From NCBI RefSeq assembly GCF_014042355.1, contig NZ_JACEZU010000013.1, positions 124,001-188,000 of the forward strand: 64,000 bases of DNA, in the 5' to 3' direction. The position numbers were made by a program, and so were the translations under genes. The notes beneath the pieces are model-generated. The model saw only the letters and a program-made list of their open reading frames with translations. It made no database searches and was not told the origin of the DNA. Positions within the stretch are counted from its first letter, which is position 1; every line of letters starts with the position of its first letter. Origin of the DNA: Rugamonas apoptosis (GTDB lineage Bacteria > Pseudomonadota > Gammaproteobacteria > Burkholderiales > Burkholderiaceae_D). Shown piece by piece: positions 32,096-41,127 of this stretch.

Positions 32096-33162
32096 TTGGA
32101 TTCTCCTTTCGAAACCAGCATCCGCTGCACTACCGACAAGGCCAGCACGATGGCAAAGAACACCAGGGTGATGGTCGAGCCGTAGCCCACGTCCTGCTCC
32201 TTGAAACCGCTGCGCACCGCGTGGTATACAACCGTCGCGGTCGAATCCAGCGGTCCGCCGGAGGTCATCACATCGACCTGGGTGAACAGGCCAAATGCCA
32301 GCAAGGTGGTCGACAACAGCACGAAGATGATGGTATTGCGCAAGCCCGGCAGGGTGACATGCACAAAGCGCTGCCAGGCGTTGGCCCCCATCAGGGTGGC
32401 CGCCTCGTACAACTCCGGCGAGATCGACTGCAAACCGGCCAGGAAGACCAGCATCTGGAAGCCGGCGCCCTGCCAGGCCGACATCAGCGCGATGGCCGGC
32501 AAGGCATAGTGGCTGTCGCCCAGCCAGTCGGGGCCGGCGTTGGGGTCATGCAGCAGGCCGCGCAGCAGTTCATTGAGCAGGCCGCGGTCGGTATTGAGCA
32601 GAAAGGTCCAGACGATGGAGGCCACCACCATCGAGGTCACCACCGGCGCGAAGTACAGGGTGCGGAAAAGAATGCGACCGCGTACCTTCTGGTTCACCAG
32701 CAGCGCCAGGCCGAGCGCCGCGCCGCACTGCAGCGGCAGCACCATCGCCGCGAACAGGAATGTGTTGATCAACGCGCGATAAAACAGCGGATCGCTGGCA
32801 GCCAGCACGATACGCGACTGGCCCAGGTCCAGATGGAACGCTTCACGATAACCGTCCAGCGCAGGCTGCGCCTTGCGCACCTGGCGCCAGGTCGGATAGC
32901 GCACGCCATCCTCGTCGCGCAGGACCGCGCCTTGCGTGTCGCGCAGCGGCTCGATCACGGCCAGTTCCAGCGCCAGCAACCGACGGTAGTTTTCCAATCC
33001 TACGTACCGCGTCGGTTCGGGCGACACCAGGCGGTGATTGGTGAACGTGGCGCCGGCCGCCAGCAGCATCGGCAGCGCCACGAACAACAGGAAGAGCAGC
33101 AGCGCGGGCGACGCGAACAGCGCTACCGCAATAGGGCTGTCCTGGCCGAGTTTGATTTTCAT
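32092..33162 (-). CDS. Sugar ABC transporter permease (MalF type)
   Basis: The 356-residue protein has an N-terminal helix (VALFASPALLLFLLFVALPMLL), a hydrophilic periplasmic insert of about 80 residues (roughly 50-125), then five further helices. The EAA loop is ELYEAATLMGANAWQRFVHVTLP. MalF-type permeases characteristically carry this periplasmic loop after the first helix. It overlaps both neighbours by four bases, so production of the transporter parts is coupled. Confidence 0.92.
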   Translation of the reverse strand: MKIKLGQDSPIAVALFASPALLLFLLFVALPMLLAAGATFTNHRLVSPEPTRYVGLENYRRLLALELAVIEPLRDTQGAVLRDEDGVRYPTWRQVRKAQPALDGYREAFHLDLGQSRIVLAASDPLFYRALINTFLFAAMVLPLQCGAALGLALLVNQKVRGRILFRTLYFAPVVTSMVVASIVWTFLLNTDRGLLNELLRGLLHDPNAGPDWLGDSHYALPAIALMSAWQGAGFQMLVFLAGLQSISPELYEAATLMGANAWQRFVHVTLPGLRNTIIFVLLSTTLLAFGLFTQVDVMTSGGPLDSTATVVYHAVRSGFKEQDVGYGSTITLVFFAIVLALSVVQRMLVSKGESK

Positions 33163-34427
33163 AAGCCCTCCTTCGTCTTGCCGGCGACAAAGCCGTAGCC
33201 ATTGTTGCGCGCCAGGTTGTGCTCCGTTGCTTCGACCGCCTGATCCAGTGCCTCGGCGGCGTCTTTGCCGCTGCGGATATCGTTCATGGCCTGTTCAAAG
33301 GCGGATGACATCGCCGGATAGGCCGGCGTGGCAGGCCGCGGCACCGCGTAGCGCCGGGCGAATTCAAAATAGATGCGCCAGTCGCCACCCGGCCGGTAAT
33401 GCCGCGTCAGCGCGGCGCTCTCGGCGCTCACGGGCACCAGCCCGGTCATGTCCGAGGCCGCCGCCAGTTCCGGCGTCGAAATCAGGTGCGCCAAAAACGC
33501 CGCCGCCCCCTCGGGCTGCCGGCAACTGCGCGTGATGCCCCACTGCCAGGATGCCGCACCGATTTTCGGGCCGTGGCCGAAGTCCGGTGGCGGCATCACC
33601 ACCAGATCCGCGCCGAACCGTTCGCCGTATTCGCGCGCCTTCCAGGAGCCGGTGTAGTGAAACAGCGCGCGCCCCTGCTCGAACGCCTTTTCGTCGGCGG
33701 GATGACGCTCGGCCAGACGGTCCTTGAACAACCGGCCGTAGTAGCGGCCGACACCGATCGCGGCGTCGCTATTGAGTACGCCGTCCACGCGCAAGTAATT
33801 GCCGCGATCGATCAGGTCCGTGCCCGCGCTTTGCAGCCAGGGGGCAAATGCGTAACTGACCCATTCGCCCTTGAAGCGTCCGTTAAGATCGAGCGGAAAG
33901 CGGTAGTGGCCGCTCAGCTTTGCCTTGGCCAGGACGTCATGGAACTCGGCCGCGCTGTATGGTTGGTCGATCGTGGCCACCCGCACGCCGAGCGCGGCCA
34001 GTTGCGAGCGGCGCGAGTACAACGCCAGCGCCACGTCGAACTGGCCGACGCTGTACAGCTTGCCACGGTAAGTGCCGCGCCCGCCTTCCAGCAGCTTGTC
34101 CAAGGCATCGGCCGGCAGCAGGCCATCGAGCGGCCGCACGTGGCCGGCCCAGGCGAAATTGGGTACCGTGGGCTGATCCATGGCTATCACGCACGGCAAC
34201 TGTCCAACCATGGCGGCGGCAGTGATCGACTCCGTGTAGGAACCTTGCGGAATGGCCTCGACCACCACTTTCCAGTGGTCCTGTGCACGGTTGAAGCGTT
34301 CGACCGCCGCCTTGCCGGCCGCCATATCGGCGTCGCCGGTGTCGTGGCGCCACACCCGGATCTCCACCGGCGCGGCCTGCAATTGCGCCACCGTCAGGGC
34401 CAGCACGATGCTGAACAGGCTTTTCAT
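33159..34427 (-). CDS. Extracellular sugar-binding protein (ABC family 1 SBP)
   Basis: The 422-residue periplasmic protein has a signal peptide (KSLFSIVLALTVAQLQAAP, cleavage near residue 19-20) and a type I sugar-binding fold (IRVWRHDTGDADM opening; VGQLPCVIAMDQPTVPNFAWAG; LVVMPPPDFG; PEGAAAFLAHL). It delivers substrate to the two permeases. The start at 34427 overlaps the lacI stop by four bases; the longer frame to 34493 lies within lacI. Confidence 0.9.
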   Translation of the reverse strand: MKSLFSIVLALTVAQLQAAPVEIRVWRHDTGDADMAAGKAAVERFNRAQDHWKVVVEAIPQGSYTESITAAAMVGQLPCVIAMDQPTVPNFAWAGHVRPLDGLLPADALDKLLEGGRGTYRGKLYSVGQFDVALALYSRRSQLAALGVRVATIDQPYSAAEFHDVLAKAKLSGHYRFPLDLNGRFKGEWVSYAFAPWLQSAGTDLIDRGNYLRVDGVLNSDAAIGVGRYYGRLFKDRLAERHPADEKAFEQGRALFHYTGSWKAREYGERFGADLVVMPPPDFGHGPKIGAASWQWGITRSCRQPEGAAAFLAHLISTPELAAASDMTGLVPVSAESAALTRHYRPGGDWRIYFEFARRYAVPRPATPAYPAMSSAFEQAMNDIRSGKDAAEALDQAVEATEHNLARNNGYGFVAGKTKEGL

Positions 34428-35461
34428 GACTTGGCACCCTTGCCGGATGCGGCCGGCGGAGCGCCCACCGTGCCGCGCATGACTGGCAGGCATGGAACTT
34501 GGATGGTGCCAGCAGGTTCCGGCGCTTGCCCCAATGCGCGGCGTGCCGACAATTCGCCGATCTGACGGTAAGGCAAGGCGACCGTCGTCAATCCGGGATC
34601 GAGCGCCTCGGAAATCAGACGGAAGTCGTCGAAGCCGACGATGGAGACGTCAGCCGGCACGCGCAAGCCGCGCCGCTGCAGAATGAAGATGACGCGCATC
34701 GCCATCTTATCGTTACCGCACAGGATGGCCGTAGGTCGGTCGCCGCTGGCGAACAGACGGTCGACGGCATCGTTCAGATGCGCGAATTCGTCCGCGTCCC
34801 CCGCTTCCGCGCCATGAATCAGCCATGCAGCGTTGGGAGGTACCCCATGTTCCTGCATGGCGCGCTGGAAACCGCGCAAACGCAGGCCAGTCGCTACCAT
34901 GCCGGGGATCAGCTGCAGAAAGGCGATCTTGCGGTGGCCGGCCTGCAGCACGATTTGCGCTGCAGCATAGCCGCCGCCCTCATCGTCCGGGACGACCTGG
35001 GTATAGCGGCCGGGCACTTCAAAGCAGTTGGCTAGCGCAGTGGGCGTGCTACCCAGCAACGGTTCCACAGTGACTTGCCGGTGAAATGGCGTTGCAAACA
35101 GGATCGCTTCGACGCGCCGTTCGCGCATGTCCGCCACCAGGCGGTCAGCGATAGCCGCGTTGCCGCCCGTTTCACCGATCAGCAGCATCTTGCCCTGCTC
35201 TTCGCAGACCAGTTGGATACCCTTGATGATCTCGGACGAATCCGGGGTCGTGGTCAACTTCTCTGCGATGACCGCCACTAAGCCGGTGGGCCGGCCACGC
35301 AGCATGCGAGCCGCCGCCGACGGCGCAAACTCCAGCGAGCGCATGGCTTGCTCAATGCGGGTGCGGGTCTTTTGAGAAACTTCGGTACCGCCGTTGAGTA
35401 CCCGCGATACCGTCTTAATGGACACGCCGGCCTTTTCGGCCACATCGTGAATCGTTGCCAC
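34424..35461 (-). CDS. LacI-family repressor of the fructan/sucrose locus
   Basis: The 345-residue protein has the LacI helix-turn-helix (TIHDVAEKAGVSIKTVSRVLNGG), the hinge helix (AARMLRG) and a periplasmic-binding-like effector domain (CGNDKMAMRVIFILQRRGLRVPADVSIVGFDD). It is the first gene of the sugar operon and overlaps the binding-protein gene, so it would be autoregulated. The same 17-bp sequence lies upstream of it and of the TonB receptor. Its inducer would be fructose, sucrose or a phosphate derivative, by analogy with other LacI sugar regulators. Confidence 0.93.
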   Translation of the reverse strand: MATIHDVAEKAGVSIKTVSRVLNGGTEVSQKTRTRIEQAMRSLEFAPSAAARMLRGRPTGLVAVIAEKLTTTPDSSEIIKGIQLVCEEQGKMLLIGETGGNAAIADRLVADMRERRVEAILFATPFHRQVTVEPLLGSTPTALANCFEVPGRYTQVVPDDEGGGYAAAQIVLQAGHRKIAFLQLIPGMVATGLRLRGFQRAMQEHGVPPNAAWLIHGAEAGDADEFAHLNDAVDRLFASGDRPTAILCGNDKMAMRVIFILQRRGLRVPADVSIVGFDDFRLISEALDPGLTTVALPYRQIGELSARRALGQAPEPAGTIQVPCLPVMRGTVGAPPAASGKGAKS

Positions 35462-35512
35462 ACTGTCTCCTTGCTAAGTTACACGCCGGTGCAAATGGGG
35501 GTCAACCCAAAA

Positions 35513-35529
35513 TGTCCAACGTTGTCATT
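35513..35529 (-). promoter_or_regulatory. LacI-family operator before lacI
   Basis: TGTCCAACGTTGTCATT matches 16 of 17 bases of the site before the TonB receptor. It lies 52 bases upstream of the lacI start and just upstream of a TTGACC candidate -35 element, consistent with autorepression. Confidence 0.7.
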
Positions 35530-35868
35530 TTTTGGTATGATAGTGTCTCAAGGATCTGTCGTCAACGAAATATTTGCAGCAGTTGAGGAATTGCGGAGAT
35601 CCCCTTTCAGCCGTGACTCTTGCAACGCTACGTCGTTATCTTGCGACTGACGGATAATCGGATTGAAGTTGCGGTCGCCATCATCCTGATCAAATCAACG
35701 TACGCCATGTTGATCGCAATGGCTCGCGCATACGGGACATGCGGCTGGAGCAGTAGCGTTTTCCGAGAAACTGGGATGTGGCCGCTCAAGCGCCAGTTCC
35801 ACTGCCGCTCCGCCCACTTTGCCTGATTCAGCGATGTCGGCAATCAACGCAAGCAGTGGCGCCGATAA
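35530..35868. other. Gap between lacI and the adk pseudogene
   Basis: No supported gene; short frames here lack domains and ribosome-binding sites. It contains the region upstream of lacI and the 3' flank of the broken adk. Confidence 0.4.
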
Positions 35869-36472
35869 TTAGCGCGGCGGCGGCTGCAAAATGGCCAGCA
35901 CCCGCGCACAGATCAGTTCGACCGGTCCCACCCCGGCGATCTTTTGATATGCCGGAGCGGCCACATCACCGGAGGCCGCCCAGTCGTTATAATAGGCAAT
36001 TAGCCGTGCCGTCTGTGCATGGTAGATTTCCGGCCGTTTTTTTACCGTCACGGCCGTATCGTCTTCACGCTGCACCAGCGCATCGCCCGTCACGTCATCA
36101 ACGCCCTGCACTTTCGGCGGATTAAACCGGATGGGGTAGCGACGCCCGATGCCGGATGGACGCGTGCCAGATGCCGGATGGACGCGTCTAATCAGCCTGC
36201 GGGATCGTACGTGGAAAACCATCAAACAGATACCCCTGCTGACAGTCGCTTTACGCAAGCCGTTCTTTGACAAGCCCGATGATTACCTCGTCCGGCACCA
36301 GGGCGCCGGCATCCATCCATTTTTTTGTCGCCAGTCCCAACTCCGTTCCTAGCGCGACCGCGGCACGCAGCACGTCCCCGGTTGATATCTGGGGAATGCC
36401 GAAGCGCTCTTTCAAGAATGCGGCCTGGGCGCCTTTGCCGGCGCCAGGGGCGCCCAACAAAATAATTCTCAT
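35869..36472 (-). pseudogene. adk: Adenylate kinase pseudogene (nonsense, internal deletion and tandem duplication)
   Basis: Codons 1-73 encode a normal adenylate kinase start (MRIILLGAPGAGKGAQAAFL, then GIPQISTGD) and end at TAA (36251-36253) where Lys is expected in KERLAKSDC. Past the stop the same frame continues SDCQQGYLFDGFPRTIPQAD, then hits TAG. The C-terminal part (RRVHPASG, then RFNPPKVQGVDDVTGDALVQ, YHAQTARLIAYYNDWAASGD) resumes in another frame. The piece expected between PQAD and RRVH (about 28 residues in the family) is missing, and an 18-bp sequence is tandemly duplicated at the RVHPAS codons. No active enzyme can be made. Because adenylate kinase is essential, another intact copy must exist. 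Confidence 0.9.
36148..36187. repeat. 18-bp tandem direct repeat inside the adk pseudogene
   Basis: GATGCCGGATGGACGCGT occurs at 36148-36165 and 36170-36187 with a 4-base spacer (period 22). It duplicates the codons for the R-V-H-P-A-S segment and shifts the frame. The repeat directly abuts the in-frame TAG stop. Confidence 0.85.
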
Positions 36473-36489
36473 CAATGTTCCCGGATAGG

Positions 36490-37425
36490 TTACGCGCTCA
36501 ATTCTGCGACCAGTTGCGGTACCGCTTCGAACAGGTCGCCCACGATGCCGTAGTCGGCCACGGAGAAGATCGGGGCTTCCGGATCCTTGTTGATGGCGAC
36601 GATGGTCTTCGAGTCCTTCATACCGGCCAGGTGCTGGATGGCGCCCGAGATGCCGACGGCGATGTACAGGGTAGGCGCGACGATCTTGCCGGTCTGGCCC
36701 ACTTGCCAGTCGTTCGGCACGTAGCCGGCATCGACGGCGGCGCGCGAGGCGCCCATGGCCGCGCCCAGCTTGTCGGCCAGCGGTTCCAGTATCTTGAACG
36801 CTTCGCCCGAACCCATGCCGCGTCCACCGGAAACGATGACTTTGGCGGCGGTCAGCTCAGGACGGTCCGACTTGGCCAGTTCGCGACCCACGAAGGCCGA
36901 CTTGCCCGAATCGGCCACAACGGCCACGATTTCGGTGGCGGCCGAACCGCCGGTGGCGGCAGCGGCGTCGAAGCCCGTGGTACGCACGGTGATGACCTTG
37001 ACCTTGTCCGACGATTGCACGGTGGCGATCGCGTTGCCGGCGTAGATAGGACGCTCGAAGGTGTCTGGCGAGTCGACCCTGGTGATTTCCGAGATCTGGG
37101 CCACGTCCAGCCTGGCGGCCACGCGTGGGGCGATGTTCTTGCCGTAGGCGGTGGCAGGGGCCAGGATGTGGCGGTAGGCGCCGGCCAGGGCCAGTACTTG
37201 CCCGGCCACGTTTTCGGCCAGGCCGTCGGCGAAGTGTGGCGCGTCGGCCAAGATCACTTTCGACACGCCGGCGATCTGCGCGGCGGCGGCGGCTGCCGCG
37301 CCGGCGTTGGCGCCGACGACCAGGACGTGGACGTCGCCGCCGCACTGGGCGGCTGCGGTGACGGTGTGGTGGGTGCTGCCCTTCAGGCTAGCGTTGTCGT
37401 GTTCGGCGATGACTAATGCGACCAT
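36490..37425 (-). CDS. etfA: Electron transfer flavoprotein alpha subunit
   Basis: The 311-residue protein has the Etf alpha/beta N-terminal domain and the C-terminal FAD-binding signature (PELTAAKVIVSGGRGMGSGE; QVGQTGKIVAPTLYIAVGISGAIQHLAGM; INKDPEAPIFSVADYGIVGD). It binds FAD and passes electrons from acyl-CoA dehydrogenases to ETF-ubiquinone oxidoreductase. The start at 37425 follows GAGGAAG. It lies 124 bases after etfB, at the end of the valine-degradation gene run, which includes an isobutyryl-CoA dehydrogenase that needs ETF as acceptor. Confidence 0.96.
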   Translation of the reverse strand: MVALVIAEHDNASLKGSTHHTVTAAAQCGGDVHVLVVGANAGAAAAAAAQIAGVSKVILADAPHFADGLAENVAGQVLALAGAYRHILAPATAYGKNIAPRVAARLDVAQISEITRVDSPDTFERPIYAGNAIATVQSSDKVKVITVRTTGFDAAAATGGSAATEIVAVVADSGKSAFVGRELAKSDRPELTAAKVIVSGGRGMGSGEAFKILEPLADKLGAAMGASRAAVDAGYVPNDWQVGQTGKIVAPTLYIAVGISGAIQHLAGMKDSKTIVAINKDPEAPIFSVADYGIVGDLFEAVPQLVAELSA

Positions 37426-37549
37426 GATTCTTCCTCTTTGTTTAACCAGCGGCGCTGGAACCGGAGTCATACCCTCTTGAGGCGGCCCAGGCTGCGGCCC
37501 GCATCAACAATACAGGGTCTTCCCCTTGCGATGGACGGCCAGGCCGCGC

Positions 37550-38299
37550 TTAGATGACTTTGGCTTCGGTACGCAATTTTGCGACCAGGGTGGCGACGTC
37601 CGGCACCTTGATGCCGGCCGAACGCTTGGCTGGCTCGGCCACTTTCAGGGTCTTCAGACGGGGTGCCACGTCCACGCCCAGGTCTTCCGGCATGACGGTG
37701 TCCAGTGGCTTCTTCTTGGCCTTCATGATGTTCGGCAGCGTGACATAGCGCGGCTCGTTCAGGCGCAGGTCGGTGGTGACGATGGCCGGCAGGGTCAGCG
37801 ACAGGGTTTCCAGGCCGCCGTCCACTTCACGGGTAACGGTCGCCTTGCCGTCTTCCAGCACCACTTTCGAGGCGAAGGTCGCTTGCGGCCAGCCCAGCAG
37901 GGCAGCCAGCATCTGGCCGGTCTGGTTGGAATCGTCGTCGATGGCTTGCTTGCCCAGGATGATCAGCTGTGGCTGTTCCTTGTCGGCCAGCGCCTTGAGC
38001 AGCTTGGCCACGCCCAGCGGCTCCAGTTCAACCGCCGTTTCCACCAGGATGCCGCGGTCGGCGCCGATGGCCATACCGGTGCGCAGGGTTTCCTGGCACT
38101 GGGTCACGCCGCACGACACGGCCACCACTTCGGTGACTTTGCCCGCTTCCTTCAGGCGCACGGCCTCTTCGATCGCGATCTCATCGAATGGGTTCATCGA
38201 CATTTTGACGTTGGCGATATCGACGCCGCTGCCGTCGGATTTGACGCGTACTTTGACGTTGTAGTCGACCACGCGCTTGACAGGGACGAGAATCTTCAT
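37550..38299 (-). CDS. etfB: Electron transfer flavoprotein beta subunit
   Basis: The 249-residue protein is a standard EtfB: MKILVPVKRVVDYNVKVRVK opening, MSMNPFDEIAIEEAVRLKE, IILGKQAIDDDSNQTGQMLA with the AMP-binding region. It forms the heterodimer with EtfA. Two adjacent ATGs follow AGGAG; the one at 38299 has better spacing and gives the usual N-terminus. That ATG overlaps the mmsB stop codon by one base, so translation is coupled to valine degradation genes. Confidence 0.96.
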   Translation of the reverse strand: MKILVPVKRVVDYNVKVRVKSDGSGVDIANVKMSMNPFDEIAIEEAVRLKEAGKVTEVVAVSCGVTQCQETLRTGMAIGADRGILVETAVELEPLGVAKLLKALADKEQPQLIILGKQAIDDDSNQTGQMLAALLGWPQATFASKVVLEDGKATVTREVDGGLETLSLTLPAIVTTDLRLNEPRYVTLPNIMKAKKKPLDTVMPEDLGVDVAPRLKTLKVAEPAKRSAGIKVPDVATLVAKLRTEAKVI

Positions 38300-39195
38300 C
38301 ATTTCTCCTTTTTACTTTGCAACAACTGCACAATGCTGGAGAAATCCAGTTCACCCGCGCCGCTACCGCTGTGCAGCGCATACAAGTTGCGCGCAAGCTC
38401 ACCCAACGGTACCGGCGACTTCGCGGCCATCGCCGATTCCGCCGCCAGCCCCAAGTCTTTCAACATCAGGTTGACGCCGAAACCGCCCGTATAACCGCGC
38501 GATGCCGGCACGTTCTCCATCACGCCTGGTATCGGGTTATACACGTCCAGCACCCAGTTGCGGCCCGAGCTCTTGCTCATAATGTCGGACAACACGCGTG
38601 GGTCCAGCCCATTGGCCATGCCCAGCGCCAGTGCCTCGGCGGTGCCAGCCATCAAAATACCCAGCAACATGTTGTTGCAGATCTTGGCGATTTGCCCTGC
38701 GCCGTGCGCACCGGCGTGGAAGATATTTTTCCCCATCGCCAGCAACACCGGCCTGGCGCGCTCCAGCACCTCGGCCGGGCCGCCGACCATAAAGGTCAGC
38801 GTGCCCGCGATGGCACCGCCGGTGCCGCCGGACACGGGCGCGTCGATCATCGCCAGCCCGGCTGCGGTCGCGGCGCCAGCCACCGCAATGGCCGATTGCG
38901 AAGCGATGGTGCTGCACTCGATGATCAGCGCGCCAGGACGCATGCGTCCGATGATGCCCTCGGTACCCAGGAAAAGTCCTTCGACATGGCGGCTGGCCGG
39001 CAGCATCGACACGACGATATCGGCCTGGTCGACAGCAGCGTGCGCGGACGGGGCGACCAGGGCGCCGGCGTCGGCAAGTACTTTAGTTGCAATGGCCGAA
39101 AGGTCGAATACGCTCAGCGTATGGCCGGCTTTCAGCAGATTCTGGGCCATTGGCCCGCCCATGTTGCCCAGTCCGATAAATGCGATATGGCTCAT
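38299..39195 (-). CDS. mmsB: 3-hydroxyisobutyrate dehydrogenase
   Basis: The 298-residue protein has the beta-hydroxyacid dehydrogenase NAD site (IAFIGLGNMGGPMAQNLLKAGH), the substrate-binding segment IDAPVSGGTGGAIAGTLTFM, and the catalytic Lys region (GAGQIAKICNNMLLG). It oxidises 3-hydroxyisobutyrate to methylmalonate semialdehyde in valine breakdown. It sits between the HIBCH gene (13 bases upstream) and etfB. The substrate is supported by neighbours encoding the steps before and after. Confidence 0.95.
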   Translation of the reverse strand: MSHIAFIGLGNMGGPMAQNLLKAGHTLSVFDLSAIATKVLADAGALVAPSAHAAVDQADIVVSMLPASRHVEGLFLGTEGIIGRMRPGALIIECSTIASQSAIAVAGAATAAGLAMIDAPVSGGTGGAIAGTLTFMVGGPAEVLERARPVLLAMGKNIFHAGAHGAGQIAKICNNMLLGILMAGTAEALALGMANGLDPRVLSDIMSKSSGRNWVLDVYNPIPGVMENVPASRGYTGGFGVNLMLKDLGLAAESAMAAKSPVPLGELARNLYALHSGSGAGELDFSSIVQLLQSKKEK

Positions 39196-39208
39196 ATTTT
39201 CTCCGTAA

Positions 39209-40345
39209 TTATTTGTCCAGGCCTGCCAGCGGATGCGCGTGCGGCGGCCACGGGGTATCGAGGAAGTGCCCGGTGCTGTCGGCAGACCGCCAGCGCGGAC
39301 TGTGGTCCTTGTCTATCAGCAGCGCGCGGATGCCCTCCGCGAAATCGCCGTGGGCGCAGCAATGCAGCGCAGCGCCATACTCCATGCGGAATACCTCCGC
39401 CAGCGACAGGCGCGGTGCCCGCTCCTGCAAGCGCCACGTCAGCGCCAGCGATCCGGGGGCGGCCCGCGTGACGGCGGCCAGGGCCTTCACCAACCAGGGC
39501 TCGTCGCTGTGCACGCCCGCGAAAGCGGCCAATACCGCCTCCAGGCTCTCGCGCCCGCACAGCTGATCGATCAGATCCCGGTGCTGTCGCAATGGACCCT
39601 GTGCGCACGCGGAGCTGCCGGCCTCTTCGGTGGCGCGCAGCACAGCACCCAGCAACGCATGGTTATGAGCGCGGTCCCCGTTCCAGGGTTGCCGCCGCAG
39701 CGCGGCCAGCACTTGCGGCTGGTCGGCATGGGCCAGCACGCGGTCGGCAAGCCCAACATAGCGCGCGTCGGCGGCATTGATACTCGCGCCGGTCAGCGCG
39801 AGGAACCGCCCTAGCCCCCCCGGCATGCGGCTCAGGAACCATGAACCCCCAACATCGGGAAACAGGCCGATGCCCGTCTCCGGCATCGCCAGCCGGGTCT
39901 TTTCGGTGGCGACGCGATAGCTGGCCCCGGCCATGAGTCCGATACCGCCGCCCATGACGATGCCATGGCCCCAGCACAGTATCGGCTTCGGATAGGTGTG
40001 GATACGGTAGTCCAGCGTGTATTCTCGGGCGAAAAATGTGTTGGCGTAGTCATTGGCGAGTACATCGCCAGCCTGGCCGGACGCGCGCTGGTCCACCATC
40101 GTGCTGTAGAGTTGATGCAGATCGCCACCAGCACAGAACGCCTTCTCGCCCGCCCCCTGCAACAGCACCATGGCAATGCGTTCATCGTCGGCCCAGGCCG
40201 CCAGCTGCGCCGACAGCAGGTCCACCATGGACAGCGACAGGGCGTTCAGCGTCTTTTCTGCGTTCAGCGTCAGCACGCCGATCAGGCTGCCGTTGTCGGC
40301 TGCCAGCGTCTCGGCCAGTACCGGCAGGTTCAGTCGCTCCCCCAT
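39209..40345 (-). CDS. 3-hydroxyisobutyryl-CoA hydrolase (enoyl-CoA hydratase/isomerase fold)
   Basis: The 378-residue crotonase-fold protein has features of HIBCH: AFCAGGDLHQLY, MGGGIGLMAGASYRVATE, MPETGIGLFPDVGGSWFLSRM, and the long C-terminal extension (RALLIDKDHSPRW) that distinguishes hydrolases from short hydratases. It releases CoA from 3-hydroxyisobutyryl-CoA. The start at 40345 follows GGAGG; the ATG at 40360 contains that signal and is not used. It overlaps the upstream stop by one base. Confidence 0.92.
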   Translation of the reverse strand: MGERLNLPVLAETLAADNGSLIGVLTLNAEKTLNALSLSMVDLLSAQLAAWADDERIAMVLLQGAGEKAFCAGGDLHQLYSTMVDQRASGQAGDVLANDYANTFFAREYTLDYRIHTYPKPILCWGHGIVMGGGIGLMAGASYRVATEKTRLAMPETGIGLFPDVGGSWFLSRMPGGLGRFLALTGASINAADARYVGLADRVLAHADQPQVLAALRRQPWNGDRAHNHALLGAVLRATEEAGSSACAQGPLRQHRDLIDQLCGRESLEAVLAAFAGVHSDEPWLVKALAAVTRAAPGSLALTWRLQERAPRLSLAEVFRMEYGAALHCCAHGDFAEGIRALLIDKDHSPRWRSADSTGHFLDTPWPPHAHPLAGLDK

Positions 40346-41127
40346 CAGCGGTTCCTCCATTGCGCCGCGCGCTTACCGAGGAATGCGTTGACGCCCTCCT
40401 TCTGGTCTTCGGTATCGAACAGGTCGACGAAAAGTTCGCGTTCGACCGGCAACCAGTCCGCCGGCGCCCCAGTACGCGCGCCCTGGATCAGCCGCTTGCA
40501 GGCTGCCACGCTGGATGGGCTTTGCTTAGCGGCCTGCCTCGCCAACGCCAAGGCGACCTGCTTGGCCTCTCCCGTGCCGACCACCTGCTCGACCAGGCCG
40601 ATGCGCAGGGCAGTTTCCGCGTCGACCCGTTCGCCGCACAGTATCATGCGCTTCGCCCAGCCCTCGCCGACCAGCCATGCCAGGTTCTGGCTGCCGCCTC
40701 CGCACGGCAACAGCCCAACCGCGGCTTCCGGCAGCGCAAGTTGCGCCTGCGTTTCGACGATGCGGATATCGCAGGCCAACGCGCACTCCAGACCGCCGCC
40801 CATGGCATAGCCGTTCACTGCGGCGATCGATACGCCACGAAACTGCGACAGCGCCTCGAATGCCTCGCCAAAGCGGCGTGCCATTGTACGCGCCACCGCC
40901 TTGTCGCCATCGGCAAACAGTTTCAGGTCCGCCCCAGCGGAAAAGAACTTCTCTCCCTGGCCGGTGACCACCAGGCTGTAGATCTCCGGATTGGCGTTCA
41001 GGTCGCCAATCAGCCGTGTCAGCGCGGCCAGACTGTCGCTGGTCCACGTGTTGGCGGGTGGGTTGGCCAGCGTGACAATCGCGGTATGGCCAGCAATTTC
41101 CAGCTCAAGGTTGGTATAGTCGCTCAT
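40345..41127 (-). CDS. Enoyl-CoA hydratase, probably methacrylyl-CoA hydratase of valine degradation
   Basis: The 260-residue crotonase-fold enzyme contains FFSAGADLKLFADGD and YAMGGGLECALACDIRI with LPEAAVGLLPCGGGSQNLAWLVG, which includes the expected acidic residue (Glu in LPEAAVG), though the second catalytic Glu found in classical hydratases is at a position reading C-G-G-G-S. It should add water to methacrylyl-CoA. The ATG at 41127 overlaps the dehydrogenase stop (ATGA). The 56 residues upstream in frame belong to read-through of that gene. Confidence 0.88.
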   Translation of the reverse strand: MSDYTNLELEIAGHTAIVTLANPPANTWTSDSLAALTRLIGDLNANPEIYSLVVTGQGEKFFSAGADLKLFADGDKAVARTMARRFGEAFEALSQFRGVSIAAVNGYAMGGGLECALACDIRIVETQAQLALPEAAVGLLPCGGGSQNLAWLVGEGWAKRMILCGERVDAETALRIGLVEQVVGTGEAKQVALALARQAAKQSPSSVAACKRLIQGARTGAPADWLPVERELFVDLFDTEDQKEGVNAFLGKRAAQWRNR

